From Mesostigma viride (lineage: Eukaryota > Streptophyta > Mesostigmatophyceae > Mesostigmatales > Mesostigmataceae): a DNA stretch of 64,000 bases. The stretch covers positions 1 through 64,000 of the forward strand of contig RPFO01000675.1 in assembly GCA_009746045.1 (NCBI GenBank), in the 5' to 3' direction. A program made the position numbers and the translations under genes. The notes under the pieces are model-generated. The model searched no databases, was not told the DNA's origin, and saw nothing but the letters and a program-made list of their open reading frames with translations. Position 1 is the first letter of the stretch; each line of letters opens with the position of its first letter. Below, piece after piece: positions 25,342 to 35,035 of this stretch.

Positions 25342-26600
25342 CTACATTACTGCTACTGTATTCCCATAGGCTGGGGCTTCTGGGGTCGCTGGGGCCGCGG
25401 GGGTCGAGGGGGTCGCGTGCCAGGGCTTGTGGCCGACGTAGATGGCCGCCCCCTTCCAGTACACCGGCTGGCCCGCCTTGGTCTGCCGGAGCTGGAGGTA
25501 GGTCGGCCATAGCTCCCGTCGCCGTTGTTGCTGCGCCAGGGTCAAGTGGTCGTCCACGGTGAAGGGAGTCTTCTCGAGCCGCTTGCGGCGTCAGAGAAAC
25601 GAAATCTTGTCCGCTGGGCTCTCAAAGATGAGAAGAAGCGGAGGCGCCCCTGCCTTACCCTGCGCGCGGGGGAGGCGGTGGGCGGTCAGCTTAATCTCAC
25701 CAAGAAGGCCCATGCGTGCAAGGATTTTGCTCTCAAACGCACGTGCAAGCTTCTCGGAATTCTCACCTTCCTCCATGTCGAAGTTCTTGAGTATGGCGTT
25801 GAGGCTGCGCTTGGCGAGCTCGGCCTCCTCGCGGAGGTCAAGCGTCTGCCGCTGGAGCTGGGCTGCGACGGCGGAGGTGGTGGAGGTGGTATGTTGCTTG
25901 AGCATGTCCGCCCAGGTTGTGATGGGAGGAGCATCGCCGGCCAGGCCAGCAGGGGCTGGCTTGGCGGCAATTTCCTTCACTGCCTGGGCGGTGAGGCCTG
26001 CGGTGTTTTGCAGGACCTCGATGGCGATTGCATTGTCTTTAAGGCGCTGGTCAATGTCGAGGAGCTGGGCTTTGATGTCGGCGGTGGAGGTGGAGGTGGC
26101 AGTGGAGGTGGAGGCGACGGCGGTGGAAATGTGAGGAAGTTCAGCAGTCAGCGTGCCGCCGATTGCTGCTACGTCGGCAGCAAGGGGGGTCACGTGCTGC
26201 TGAAAGGCTTCCGTGAGGATGGAACGGAATGTGGCGGCGGAGATGGTGGGGGACCAGATCTCGCCGTCAGACTTCTGGAGGAGTGAGCAGAGAATCAGAT
26301 GCTGAAGGTCAGGCCGGTTGTAGTGGAGGCCAGTCAGAATTAAGCAGATCTCGGCATTGAAGCCTGCGGCCATCTGGCTCGAGAAGGCGATTGATGCTGT
26401 GAAGGTGGAGGCACAGCTCAAGGAGCGAGGCGTAATCCCCGAAGAAAATGCACTCCAGAGCAGTGCACAGGGCAATGTTGTACCAGTCGTAATCGTCGAC
26501 ATTGAAGGTTTTTAGCTTGAAACGCGGTTCGCGTGGAAAGGATGAGCGGCTGCGTTTAGGTTCTGGCGATGCCGATGGCGAGGCCGCGGAGGAGTGAACC
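25342..26600 (-). pseudogene. L1 ORF1p-like protein, broken
   Basis: Minus-strand frames encode a Ser/Pro-rich start ([11 protein letters not shown] near 26560), an alpha-helical, probably coiled-coil middle, and a C-terminal RNA-binding-like part (LLGEIKLTAHRLPRAQGK, then LLLIFESPADK, then RRKRL, then LTLAQQQRRRELWP). The copy at 38.3-39.6 kb has the same order (LVGEVELRGCHRLPHSRDK, VLLTFPSREDK, RRKRL, RRDLWP). This layout is that of LINE ORF1 nucleic-acid chaperones. It is broken by a frame change near 26310-26500 and an in-frame TGA at about 25590, where the other copy has a Ser codon. Plus-strand frames across it are shadows. Confidence 0.8.
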
Positions 26601-26621
26601 ACTAACGCTTGGTTGGCTCCA

Positions 26622-26687
26622 TCCATCCATCCATCCATCCATCCATCCATCCATCCATCCATCCATCCATCCATCCATCCATCCATC
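26622..26687. repeat. Tetranucleotide array ATCC, ~16 copies
   Basis: A perfect ATCC run at the 5' end of the minus-strand ORF1 retroposon; read on the minus strand it gives a repeated MDGW frame that is an artefact. Confidence 0.97.
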
Positions 26688-26773
26688 GGGGTTAATGCTC
26701 CGTGACTCCCCAACAGGATCACGCGTTTAATTAATTAATTATGTCTAGTTTTGTGATTAATGAATTAATTAAT

Positions 26774-27830
26774 TAATAGACACGTGACTGCGTCACGTGA
26801 GCATAAGTCCTCAGTGGGAGGGGAACATGGGATGGAATGGATGAGGTAAGCTATATCTAGGTCCTAGTTACAGGGTTGTGGGCACCACGGCCCGAATCGC
26901 TATGAATGCCATACGCGGTCACACGCGGAGCCCCCACAGACTTGGGGGTGGTCTCCTTCATCACTACTTGCCATCTATCCTTGCGTACCATCTGCCTCCA
27001 TATTACAGAAAAACTGGTCAGGAGGCTGCCCAGGTGTGAGCCCGTCACGTCTAGGGTAGCACATGTCCATGCCGAGTCTATAACGAAAAGTCCACGGGTG
27101 GAAGCCCTGCCGCGCGCGGCCTGGGGCACGCCAGGTGAGGACATAATGCCCAGGCTGGGCGGGCTTGGTGCCAGCTAGTCTATCTAATGTGTCTACCTGA
27201 TTTGTGCGGGCCAGGTGCCCAGCTAGCCGCCCTGGCGCCTGTGCCTAAGGATGTGGGAAACATAGGGCAAATCAGCGTACAAATCCTCATTTTACTCATG
27301 TGCAAAGCAAAGGGGATGTTAAGGGCCTTGCGCAGCATCTTGGTGACGTTGCCGTCCAGTCGTTGCTCCGGCTGAGCTCCTGCGTCAGTGTCCAGGTCTC
27401 GGCGCCGTAGGTCAGCCGGGATCGTCAGAATGACGACCTTGAAGAGGTCACGCCTTGACGATCCGGGGTAGGGCGGGGTTTCTCCACCAGCGGCGGTGGT
27501 CATGGAGGTGCGCCCACGCCATGCCGATCCGTGTCGTCAGGTTGTCCTCGCAGTCGGGAAGCCAACTGCCGAGCAGCTTGAAGCGGCCTGAAGTAGGGTT
27601 ACTAGTTGACCTCGGTGTCGTCTAAGAGGCAGAGTGTCGGGTGGGGGCCCTCAGTGCCATGCCAAGGGCCAGGGCCTTCCCTTTGGGGGCTGATTTCTAG
27701 ACCAACGGCCCGAGCCTTGAGCGCCAGGTAGTCCAGCCAAAGTTGGGCAGACTCCGGCTTCTCGATGAGCGTGATGTCGTCGGCATAAATGAGGTCAGCT
27801 AGTAAATTCTGCTTGGCTAGGCTAGGCATG
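26774..27830 (-). mobile_element. LINE 3' half with tail, minus strand
   Basis: Read on the minus strand: LLADLIYADDITLIEK (catalytic YADD, 27760-27810), then the region around RDLFKVVIL near 27420-27450, then the RHPWTFRDRLGMDMC-type end near 27070-27120, then a ~300-bp 3' untranslated region (26781-27060) ending in the CACGTGAC-TGC-GTCACGTG palindrome (26781-26799) and TTAA repeats. Several frame changes; 5'-truncated. At its upstream end it abuts the 3' end of another LINE copy in the opposite orientation. Confidence 0.85.
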
Positions 27831-28009
27831 GACATGTTCTGCCCTAGACGAGACGGGCTCACACCCGGGCAGCCTCCTGGTTTGTCTGTAATATGGAGGC
27901 AGATTGTTCTCAAGGATAGATGGCAAGTAGAATGAAGGAGACCATGCACCCCCAAGTCTGTGCCCGGGCTCCGCGAGTGACCCGGTTTGGCATTCATAGC
28001 GATTCGGGC
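27814..28009 (+). mobile_element. LINE 3' end and tail, plus strand, interrupted at 28009
   Basis: A plus-strand copy of the LINE 3' end: GMDM-like coding end at 27825, then the 3' untranslated sequence (GGGCTCACACCCGGGCAGCC at 27851, and onward) up to CATAGCGATTCGGGC at 28009. The same untranslated sequence resumes at 31626 (GGGCCGTGGTGCCCACAACC), showing that 28010-31625 is an insertion. Compare the uninterrupted copies at 40735-41041 and, inverted, 26781-27060. Confidence 0.88.
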
Positions 28010-29009
28010 TGTCGCGTCCGTGATCTATCTATCACGTCCTCAATTCAGATTTTAGCGTAATTCTGACGTCCGCAGCCTTGTGCGGGTTGCTATACCGCGG
28101 CCCGGTACTGACGCCGCGGATCTCAGTTGTACTCACGCGCCAAGTCCGCTGAATTTGCTGACGGAACTTTTGGGCGGACCTGAATTTCAGTGACTTTCAT
28201 AAGGGCAGTTTGCCGAATGCTGGTACACAGCAAGCCGGTGAGGCACTGAGCAGATGTGCAATTTCAGGATTTCAACGTGCATGGGACACCAGACACAAAT
28301 GCAAGGAAGCCCCAGGCGGTGCCTGGCATAGCCGATAGATTTGCCCTTGTATATTTGTGTTCGCTTGACAGATAAAGCTTGAAGTTTAGCTTGTCGGAAA
28401 TTAGACAATGCTATGATTGGCTGATGTCTAAAGTGGCGCTAGTGGCGCCAGCCGCCAGGCTTGAGCTTTGAGCAGTAGAAGGATGAGCAACGAACCATGG
28501 TGGTCGTTGTTCGTCCGTTTCTCTCCCTCACAACTGGTTTGTTTTCTTCATGGGGTGAAATAGTTCGAGCAGCCCGGAGCAGCCCCCGTGAGTGGTTGCA
28601 TGCAGTCAGTTGCCATGAGGATGGACTGACGGATACGACAATGTACTGGTTTTGTTAAGAATGTGTGTAAGACTGAGAACGAGACAAGGGACAGGGCCTT
28701 CGGGCACCCTGGTCGTCGTTGGCAAGAATGCCAGTAGGATCTAGGTCGGGAACACACGCACTGCCGCCACAAGGGGCCTGCAGTGGCGTAACCCAAGGGG
28801 CCTCACAGCTGCTCTTATAACTACAACATTACAACTCGACAGTCTAAGTTTGTAATTCGTCATGTATCTTGATCATTGGAATTGAAATGTCTTTTGGTTG
28901 CTTTGATGATAAAGCATGGTCTCAAGAATCGGCTGATTGGGCCGGATTGCCTGTCATGAAGGTGGCGGTGCCGTTAAGGACCGCACCTTTCATTCTCATT
29001 TTACCGATG

Positions 29010-30106
29010 AGCGCTGAGCCCTGCCGGCAACCTCTATGTCATGGTATGCGTGGAGAGCTTTAGCCAATGGGTTGAGTTGATCCCCTTTTTGAGTTGCTGA
29101 CAAGCATGCCGCTACCACAGCGAAGCATTGCGGACATCATCCCCAGGTTTGGGGCTCCCGCGGAGGTAGTCACGGACCAGGGTGGTGAGTTCAGGGGTGA
29201 GTTCCAGGAGTTGCTGGATGGATGTCTTATTGATCACCGTCGCACTTCTCGGGAGCATCCTCAGGCAAATGGTTTGGCTGAGAGATTGGTGCAGACCGTC
29301 ACGCAGGCGCTGCGCAAGTGGAGCCTGCAGGTGCCGGCGTCGGCCAGGTGGGATCGCGAGTTGGCATGGATTGCCATGGGTTATCGCATGTCTCCCCAGG
29401 AGTCTCTCGCTACCTTCTCCCCGTATTTCCTTCTGTTCGGGCGTACTCCTCTTTTGCCTACGGAGGCACAGGTTGCGCACCCCGAACCCATGGCCTTCGA
29501 CAACGCTCAGCAATTTTTGGTTGAGGTGCTGGCCAGGGCAGAGACTTTTAAGAAGGTCATGCCCATCGCGATGAACAACTTGTTCATTGCTCAGCACAGG
29601 GATTCCCTGCGCTACGCTCAGCGCCGGGGGGGCGCATACATGGCTCGCCAGCTGCGTTTTAGGCCAGGGCAGTATGTTTTCCTGCGCACTCACGGCTGAA
29701 GCACACTTTGGATGTGGAGGCGGGGCCCACCATTTTGCGCATTGTGGCTATCAAACCATCGGGAGTGGCAATTTTGGAGGGCGCCGACGGGAGCCGTACG
29801 ACTGACAACCTCAGCAATCTCAGTCCCTGCTCGCTGCCCAATTTGGTCCACGACCTCCAACCGCACACGTCTCGCCGAGTCAAGGACGCCCAGTGTCAGG
29901 TTTGTCACCGGGTCGATCAGGCGGAGTCCATGTTATTGTGTGATCAGTGTAACTGTGGTTGGCACATGCAGTGCTTGCAGCCAGTGGTCACCAGCATTCC
30001 GGAGGGGGATTGGTTTTGTCCAGTGTGCACCGCTGCGCAGTTTACCTCCCGCAGCTTGACTGCGGTCACCGCTGCCCTTGTCTTGGTACGATCGCTGTCT
30101 TCGTGA
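29010..30106 (+). pseudogene. Retroviral-type integrase with C-terminal PHD finger, frameshifted
   Basis: Start (about 29025): GNLYVMVC...SFSQWVEL in one frame, then a shift. 29094-29699 holds the integrase core: RFGAPAEVVTDQGGEF with catalytic Asp codon at 29175, and HPQANGLAER with catalytic Glu codon at 29280, 35 residues later, the spacing of gypsy-type DDE integrases. A 1-nt frame change at 29696-29699 leads into a GPY/F-like module (EAGPTILRIV, ILEGADG), then a C4HC3 PHD finger at about 29890-30031 (CQVC, LLCDQC, GWHMQC, WFCPVC). PHD fingers read histone H3 tails, so this module may have guided integration to certain chromatin; that is inference. The first catalytic Asp was not identified. 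The frame ends at 30106. Confidence 0.85.
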
Positions 30107-31143
30107 TGGGGCCGGTCGCCAGCGAGGGGGGGAATCATGGGACAGGTCCTCGCCCACCCCACAGGGCATGCAGTTAAGGCAGGCACGTCAGCTCAGCTCA
30201 TTTGGGTTTTACCAAATTAAGCTGAGTGGCCAGCCGCCATGGTGGCGCCGGAGATTGTGGCACGCAGACGCGACAGCTGTCACGGACGCGAGCTATGTCA
30301 TCCGGGCGCCCACTATGCACAAGACCGGTGACGTGCGCAAGGAATTTGTTTTCTACGCATTTTCGACAAAGGCTAGTGACCGGGGGGGGACACTAGCACT
30401 TGCAGCATAAGAGCGGACGAAAGTGTACGTGCACGCGCGCCGGGCCAGGCACAGCTGGGCGCGCAGCACTGACTTGAGCGGACGGCAGCACAAGTGCGCA
30501 GCGTCGAGAGGATCATACGCGTGTTAGTGGACAGCTGGAGCTGAAGCTGGACTGCTGGACTTCAACAGCGCCGAGGCTATTGACAGGCCAGGTGTCTTTG
30601 TGGTGTAGAATAGCGGGTCAACGTTATGAGGACTGGACAGAAAATGGAAAAGGACAATTTGCGGTGCGGAGCCAGATCGCTGGAATGAATGCGAAATCGC
30701 TGGCAGCCCTACAAAGGGATTTCTTCTAGAAAGGAACGATTAGACGCAATGTTTGCTGGGCCACTCACACGCAAGGTGTGAGCGTGCAGATTGTCTGAAG
30801 GATATTATGCTTCGACCTTGGTGGACGTGACTCAATGCCGGCCGGACATTCCCAGGGACAGAAATGCCGGAGCCTCTAGGAGATGAGATCGGCAACAGGG
30901 TAGCAATTTAGATTTGTCGGGATGCCTTCCTGCTTTTGTTGGCATGTGTGGTAGAAAGCCAGGACGGCAACTGGAATGCGGTTTCTATTTGCATGGTTCA
31001 GGCAGCAAGATAGTTTTGGCATTCCTGGCTGGACTGACAAGTGTGGCGTGTGTCATGCGTGTGGCATGACGAATGGTTTGGTTCATAGTCGAAGAGGACT
31101 CTCACGCGGCGTGTAGTCTCTTCGAGTTTCTCGTTAGTGGCCT

Positions 31144-31545
31144 TCATGTTTCTCCCTTTCCTTGGGAGCAAGGCCGGTAGCATGTCATGGAGCGCTGCCT
31201 AACTGCGGGCTCGTGAGCATGGAGTGCATCGATATTGAGACTATCAACGTGTTGTAATTGTTTCTCAATAAATTCTGCATGTGCGGCTTCATCATCAGAC
31301 TGTGCAAAGTGTGTGTTGTGAAAGCATTGTTCTATAGCAGGGGAGGCAAAAGCATCGTCTTGCACCGTCATATTGTCGCAATTAGAGTAGTTGGAGCGTC
31401 TAGCTAACGCCCCAGCAAGGATATTCAAACGCGGCACGCGACGGTACACAAGGGGATCAATAAGGTGGTCATCAGGCACGAGGGACAGTTCCTTGTCCTC
31501 GGCTGAGAGCCCTCTTTTCGTTAGGTTAAAAATTGCATATCTCAC
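31144..31545 (-). other. Unrecognised 133-codon frame inside the integrase element
   Basis: An open minus-strand frame with an ATG start and normal-looking amino-acid mix (acidic, His-rich middle), opposite in direction to the integrase. I do not recognise the product. It could be an accessory frame of the element or chance. Confidence 0.3.
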
Positions 31546-31722
31546 ACATGATTACTGCTGATAGTGGATGCATTCCAAGTAGCGGTAATGACCAGTCCAG
31601 GATGATATGGCACGCAAACGCGACAGGGCCGTGGTGCCCACAACCCTGTAACTAGGAACTAGATTAATTAACTAACACGAAATCAACACGCGACTGCGTC
31701 ACGTGAGCATAAGTCCTCAGTG

Positions 31723-32421
31723 AGTTAACGTTTTTAAAACGCAATGTATAAGGATATGGTTGCAATGCAGCAATGTGTGAATGTGGTTGGAACGGAGCTT
31801 TGTTAAAATTGGATAATGTTACAGCGCTCACACACTTGAGGCTTGTACACGATTTTGCCAAGTCAAGGCAACACACGTGAGGCGGGCTTGCAAGAGAACT
31901 GCCCAATTGGCACTGGCCTATTCTTTATATACTTGTGCACTGTGCTTTGCTAGTCCTGAGCAGCCTAGGAGGCCTGCTCAGTAATAACACTCCCGGTACA
32001 GTTAATTCACTACCTGTACAGCGCCCAGTTCCTATACAGTAGGTCTGCCATACAGGTACAGTGACCACAGAGCACAGTCCACAGTGACTATTGCGTCTGC
32101 ACCTAGAAGTCCAGGACTAAGCCTGCGGTACCAACAGACCACAGGTTAAGGTTCCTATTTCCTGCGTACGAGGTATTAATCCAATACCGTCGTAGGTTCA
32201 GCACCTAATTCCTGTCAGCCCAGGAATTACTGTCGACCCCATATGTCGTCGGCAAATATTCACGTCCGACTTAGAAGAACAGCCGGCTCGCGCTCGCGCG
32301 CGACCGGGAAGTTGGAACGCCATAACTTTCTTGATACTTGTCGGAATGAACTCGTTCCGGTGCCGCTGGAATCGCAGAAATATGCCGAATCAGGAACACG
32401 CCAATGCGCTTGGCGTTAACT
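31723..32421. mobile_element. 699-bp element with AGTTAACG inverted ends (MITE-like)
   Basis: Inserted in a LINE 3' tail: CAGTG precedes it (31718-31722) and is repeated after it (32422-32426), and the tail sequence CCTCAGTGGGAGGGG is otherwise uninterrupted in other copies. The ends are AGTTAACG and CGTTAACT, perfect 8-bp inverted repeats. No coding frame of note. Superfamily not assigned; it could also be a solo terminal repeat of an element with atypical ends. A TATA-like TTTATATAC lies near 31925. Confidence 0.75.
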
Positions 32422-32530
32422 CAGTGGGAGGGGAACATGGGATGGAATGGATGATGTAAGCTATATAGGTCCTAGTTACAGGGTTGTGAGCACCACAGTT
32501 GTGGGCACCACGCAGGAACTAGATAGCTAG
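32422..32530 (-). repeat. LINE 3'-tail segment, continuation after insertion
   Basis: Continues the tail (CAGTGGGAGGGGAACATGGG to GGTTGTG) broken at 31722, in the minus-strand LINE orientation, with a short GGGTTGTG/GCACCACAG duplication at its end. Confidence 0.75.
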
Positions 32531-32584
32531 CATTATAAGAACATACCTCCGTTGGGAGTATATGTAGCACATATCCCTGAGGAT

Positions 32585-35020
32585 GCATGCATATCACCTG
32601 CCGGTCATGCCCTGCCGACGCCCCGGCCCGCTCTACCGCCAGGACCCCAAGGTCTTGGCCGCCCGGCACCGCCTCAAACGTCACCAGGCCCCGCTGCTGA
32701 AACCGGTGCTCAAGGCCGCCCTTGTGGAGGCCTAAGCACATGCTCAGGACGCAGAGGCGGCCCAGTGCATCGCAGATGCCAAGGCCTGCCAAGCTCGCAA
32801 CCAGGGCAAGGACATGTGGTACCACCTCGACCGGCTCGGCGGCCGGCGGCAGCGCACCCCGGTGGAGCACACAGGGGATGGCATGGCGCCGGTCAGCCTT
32901 GACCGTTGGTTGGCCCACAATGTTTCCTTGATAGGTGGGGCTCGCGCCCCTCCCCGACCGCCGCTTCACCCCGAGACGGCCGCCCGTCTCGGTGTTGCCG
33001 GACCCCTCCCGCCGCCTGCGCCCCCCTCCTCGGCCGCGGACTACCAAGTCCCCGCCTTGAAGGAGAGGCTGCCTTGCCAGGTCAACGACGTCGTCCACCC
33101 CTTCACTTTGGAGGAATCGGACGGCGCCGGCCTTGCTCGCCTGCGGTTCGACGCGGCGGTCGGTGCTGACCACCTTTCTGCTGAGCTGCTGAAGACCCCT
33201 GACCCGGCGATGAGGGCCGGAGCTTCTGCTGGCGTTCTGCAACCGTCGGTGTCCTGCTCTCTGATGAGCCTCCGCCTGCTGAGTGGCAGACGGCCATCCG
33301 CGTCATGCTGTACAAGAATTAAGGGCTCTGCTGCTGACCCCGGTAACTATCGGGGTGTCTGCCTCCAGAGCGCCGCGCTGAAGGTCTTCATGCGCATGAT
33401 GCTGCACCGGCTGAGCCGCGCCGCGCTGGACCCACACCTGCCGGGGTGAGTCTCAGATGGGTTTCCGTCGTGGTCGTAACACTGTCATGGCTGTATTTGT
33501 GGCTCGCCGGTTCACTATGGAGCCGAGGTGCGGCGCCGGCCTTTGCCCTGACGGTTTGCCGCTGTTCTTCATTTTTGTTGACTATATCAAGGCTTTTGAT
33601 ACGGTCCTCTGGGAGGCTCTTTTGGCCATCCTAGCTCTGGATCGGGTACCGCCACCAGCGTTTATTGCTGCCATTCGTCGACTGTATGAGGGCTCACACT
33701 GAGGTAGTAGTGCGGACTGCGGAAGGCACCACCCCACCATTCCCCCTAAGTTCACCACGGGGTGTGGCAAGCTACAGTAGTTGTGTCCTGTCCCCATATC
33801 TGTTCATATTTATTGTCGTGGATCACGTCATGCGCCGGGCACGTGCGCGCTTTACTGCTCGTAAGGGGTTCGAGCCCGGGCCTTGGACATCCTTAACGAG
33901 CGAACACGGCGGCGTTGACCCTGGCTATATACTGCCTGTCCGACCTGATTTATGCGGATGACACCACCCTCATCGCGCGCCCCGAGCACATTCAGACCTC
34001 AGTGGCTGGACTGTCTGGGCTTGCATCGAGGCGAGGGCGGTGGGGTTGGAGATAGTTAGTGTCAAAACTGAGGCAATGGTGATTGGGGCTTCCAGTCGCC
34101 CGCAGCTGCCGCGGCTGCTAGACGGGACGGAGGTCCCGTAAACTTCCGTGATCGCTTCAAACTGCTGGGGAGCATGCTCCCCGACACCGCCGACGATGTG
34201 GACATCCGCATCGGCCTGGCCTGGGCTACAGTAGGTTTCGTTCGCTCAACACCTACTAGCGCTCCAAGGGCCTGGGCGAGCACCGCAAGCGCATGCTCTT
34301 CAACTTAGGTCCTCGACCTCACGGTGCTTACGTATGCCGGCGCCGAGGCATGGACACTCACGGACACGCTGGCGGCCAAGCTCGACGGCACGGTTTACAG
34401 GATGCTCCGACAGGTCCTGAATGTAGGGTTTTCCAAGCATAGGTCATTAGAGTCTCTGTATCAGGGTGTGCCTCGCATTTCGGACGAGATTAGGCAGCGT
34501 AGTAGGATAGCATTTGTTGTAGGACATCTTGCTCGCACCAGTCAGGTAGATACCGCCCTTGGTCTGGCTGGCCCCCAGCGGCTTGGCCAACCAGGCCGGG
34601 CGGCACATCCTGACCTGGCCTGGCCCCAAGGACATTCCTAGAAAGCTAGGTAAACCTGCCATGAACCGTACATCCAGATGTTTCTGGCTGATCTAGTGGT
34701 CCCAGCTCAGTTTGAACACTGCATTCACTCCCTCTCTCTTTCTTTGGACTGCTATGCAGAACAAGAAGAGGTGGCAGAAGATAATTGTCCAGGCTCACAC
34801 GCCAGCCCCTGTGGGCAAGCCCCCCCCCCTGGGCAAGCGGAAGGGGCCTTCTTGCTGAGTAGTGTGGGAGTAGTTAGGATTTTTCTAGACTAGACAGCTT
34901 AGAGTTTAATAGCTTAGTAGTTCGATTACGCGGCTTCACCCACCTCCACCCATCCAGCAAGGAATATGTGCTACATCCATGTCTCCCAACGGAGTCGTGT
35001 TATAATTTAATTTAAATTTT
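32585..35020 (+). mobile_element. LINE copy A, plus strand (RT and 3' end)
   Basis: In order on the plus strand, in shifting frames: a pre-RT linker (KDMWYHLDRLGG near 32810), DAAVGADHLSAELL near 33150, NYRGVCLQSAALKVFMRMM near 33340, MGFRRGRNTVMAVF at 33457, FIFVDYIKAFDTV (motif A) near 33565, CVLSPYLF (motif B) near 33785, LIYADDTTLIA (motif C) near 33940, then LTYAGAEAWTLTD near 34320 and a C-terminal segment to about 34640. A 3' untranslated region follows, ending with GGAATATGTGCTACATCC and an AATTTAATTT-rich tail near 35010. At least five frame changes or stops; the endonuclease is missing. It is a fossil of the same family as the other RT copies. Confidence 0.88.
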
Positions 35021-35035
35021 AATTTCTGAGAAGAT

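Larger units (their letters stand above)
24942..26715 (-). mobile_element. ORF1-only LINE-derived retroposon, minus-strand copy
   Basis: On the minus strand this unit runs from about 26715, through an L1-ORF1-like frame, to a 3' untranslated stretch ending in TTAA-type repeats at 24942-24958. No reverse transcriptase lies between ORF1 and the tail. The final ~40 bases before the tail (GTGCTACATATACTCCC and onward) match the tail of the RT-bearing LINE ending near 35010. A second ORF1-only copy is at 38060-40067, so ORF2 loss appears to predate spread. The exact 5' boundary and a target-site duplication were not resolved here. Confidence 0.72.
28010..31625 (+). mobile_element. 3.6-kb integrase/PHD element with TGTCGCG...CGCGACA ends
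   Basis: The element splits a LINE 3' tail and is flanked by a 4-bp target-site duplication GGGC (28006-28009 and 31626-31629). Its ends are TGTCGCGT and the perfect complement of its first 8 bases. It carries a Ty3/gypsy-type integrase core with a downstream PHD finger (29000-30106). A purine-rich GAGGGGGGGAA tract at 30125-30135 could be a retroviral-type polypurine tract. I saw no reverse transcriptase and could not align long terminal repeats; an LTR of 1.5 kb after the tract would have to overlap the integrase at the 5' side, so a simple LTR layout does not fit. Either it is an internally deleted LTR retrotransposon or an integrase-based (Ginger-like) DNA transposon. Confidence 0.8.

Noticed and set aside
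25525-26286. 253-codon plus-strand frame opposite the minus-strand ORF1
   Set aside because: Gly-rich antisense shadow; the minus-strand frame aligns with the ORF1 copy at 38-39.6 kb.
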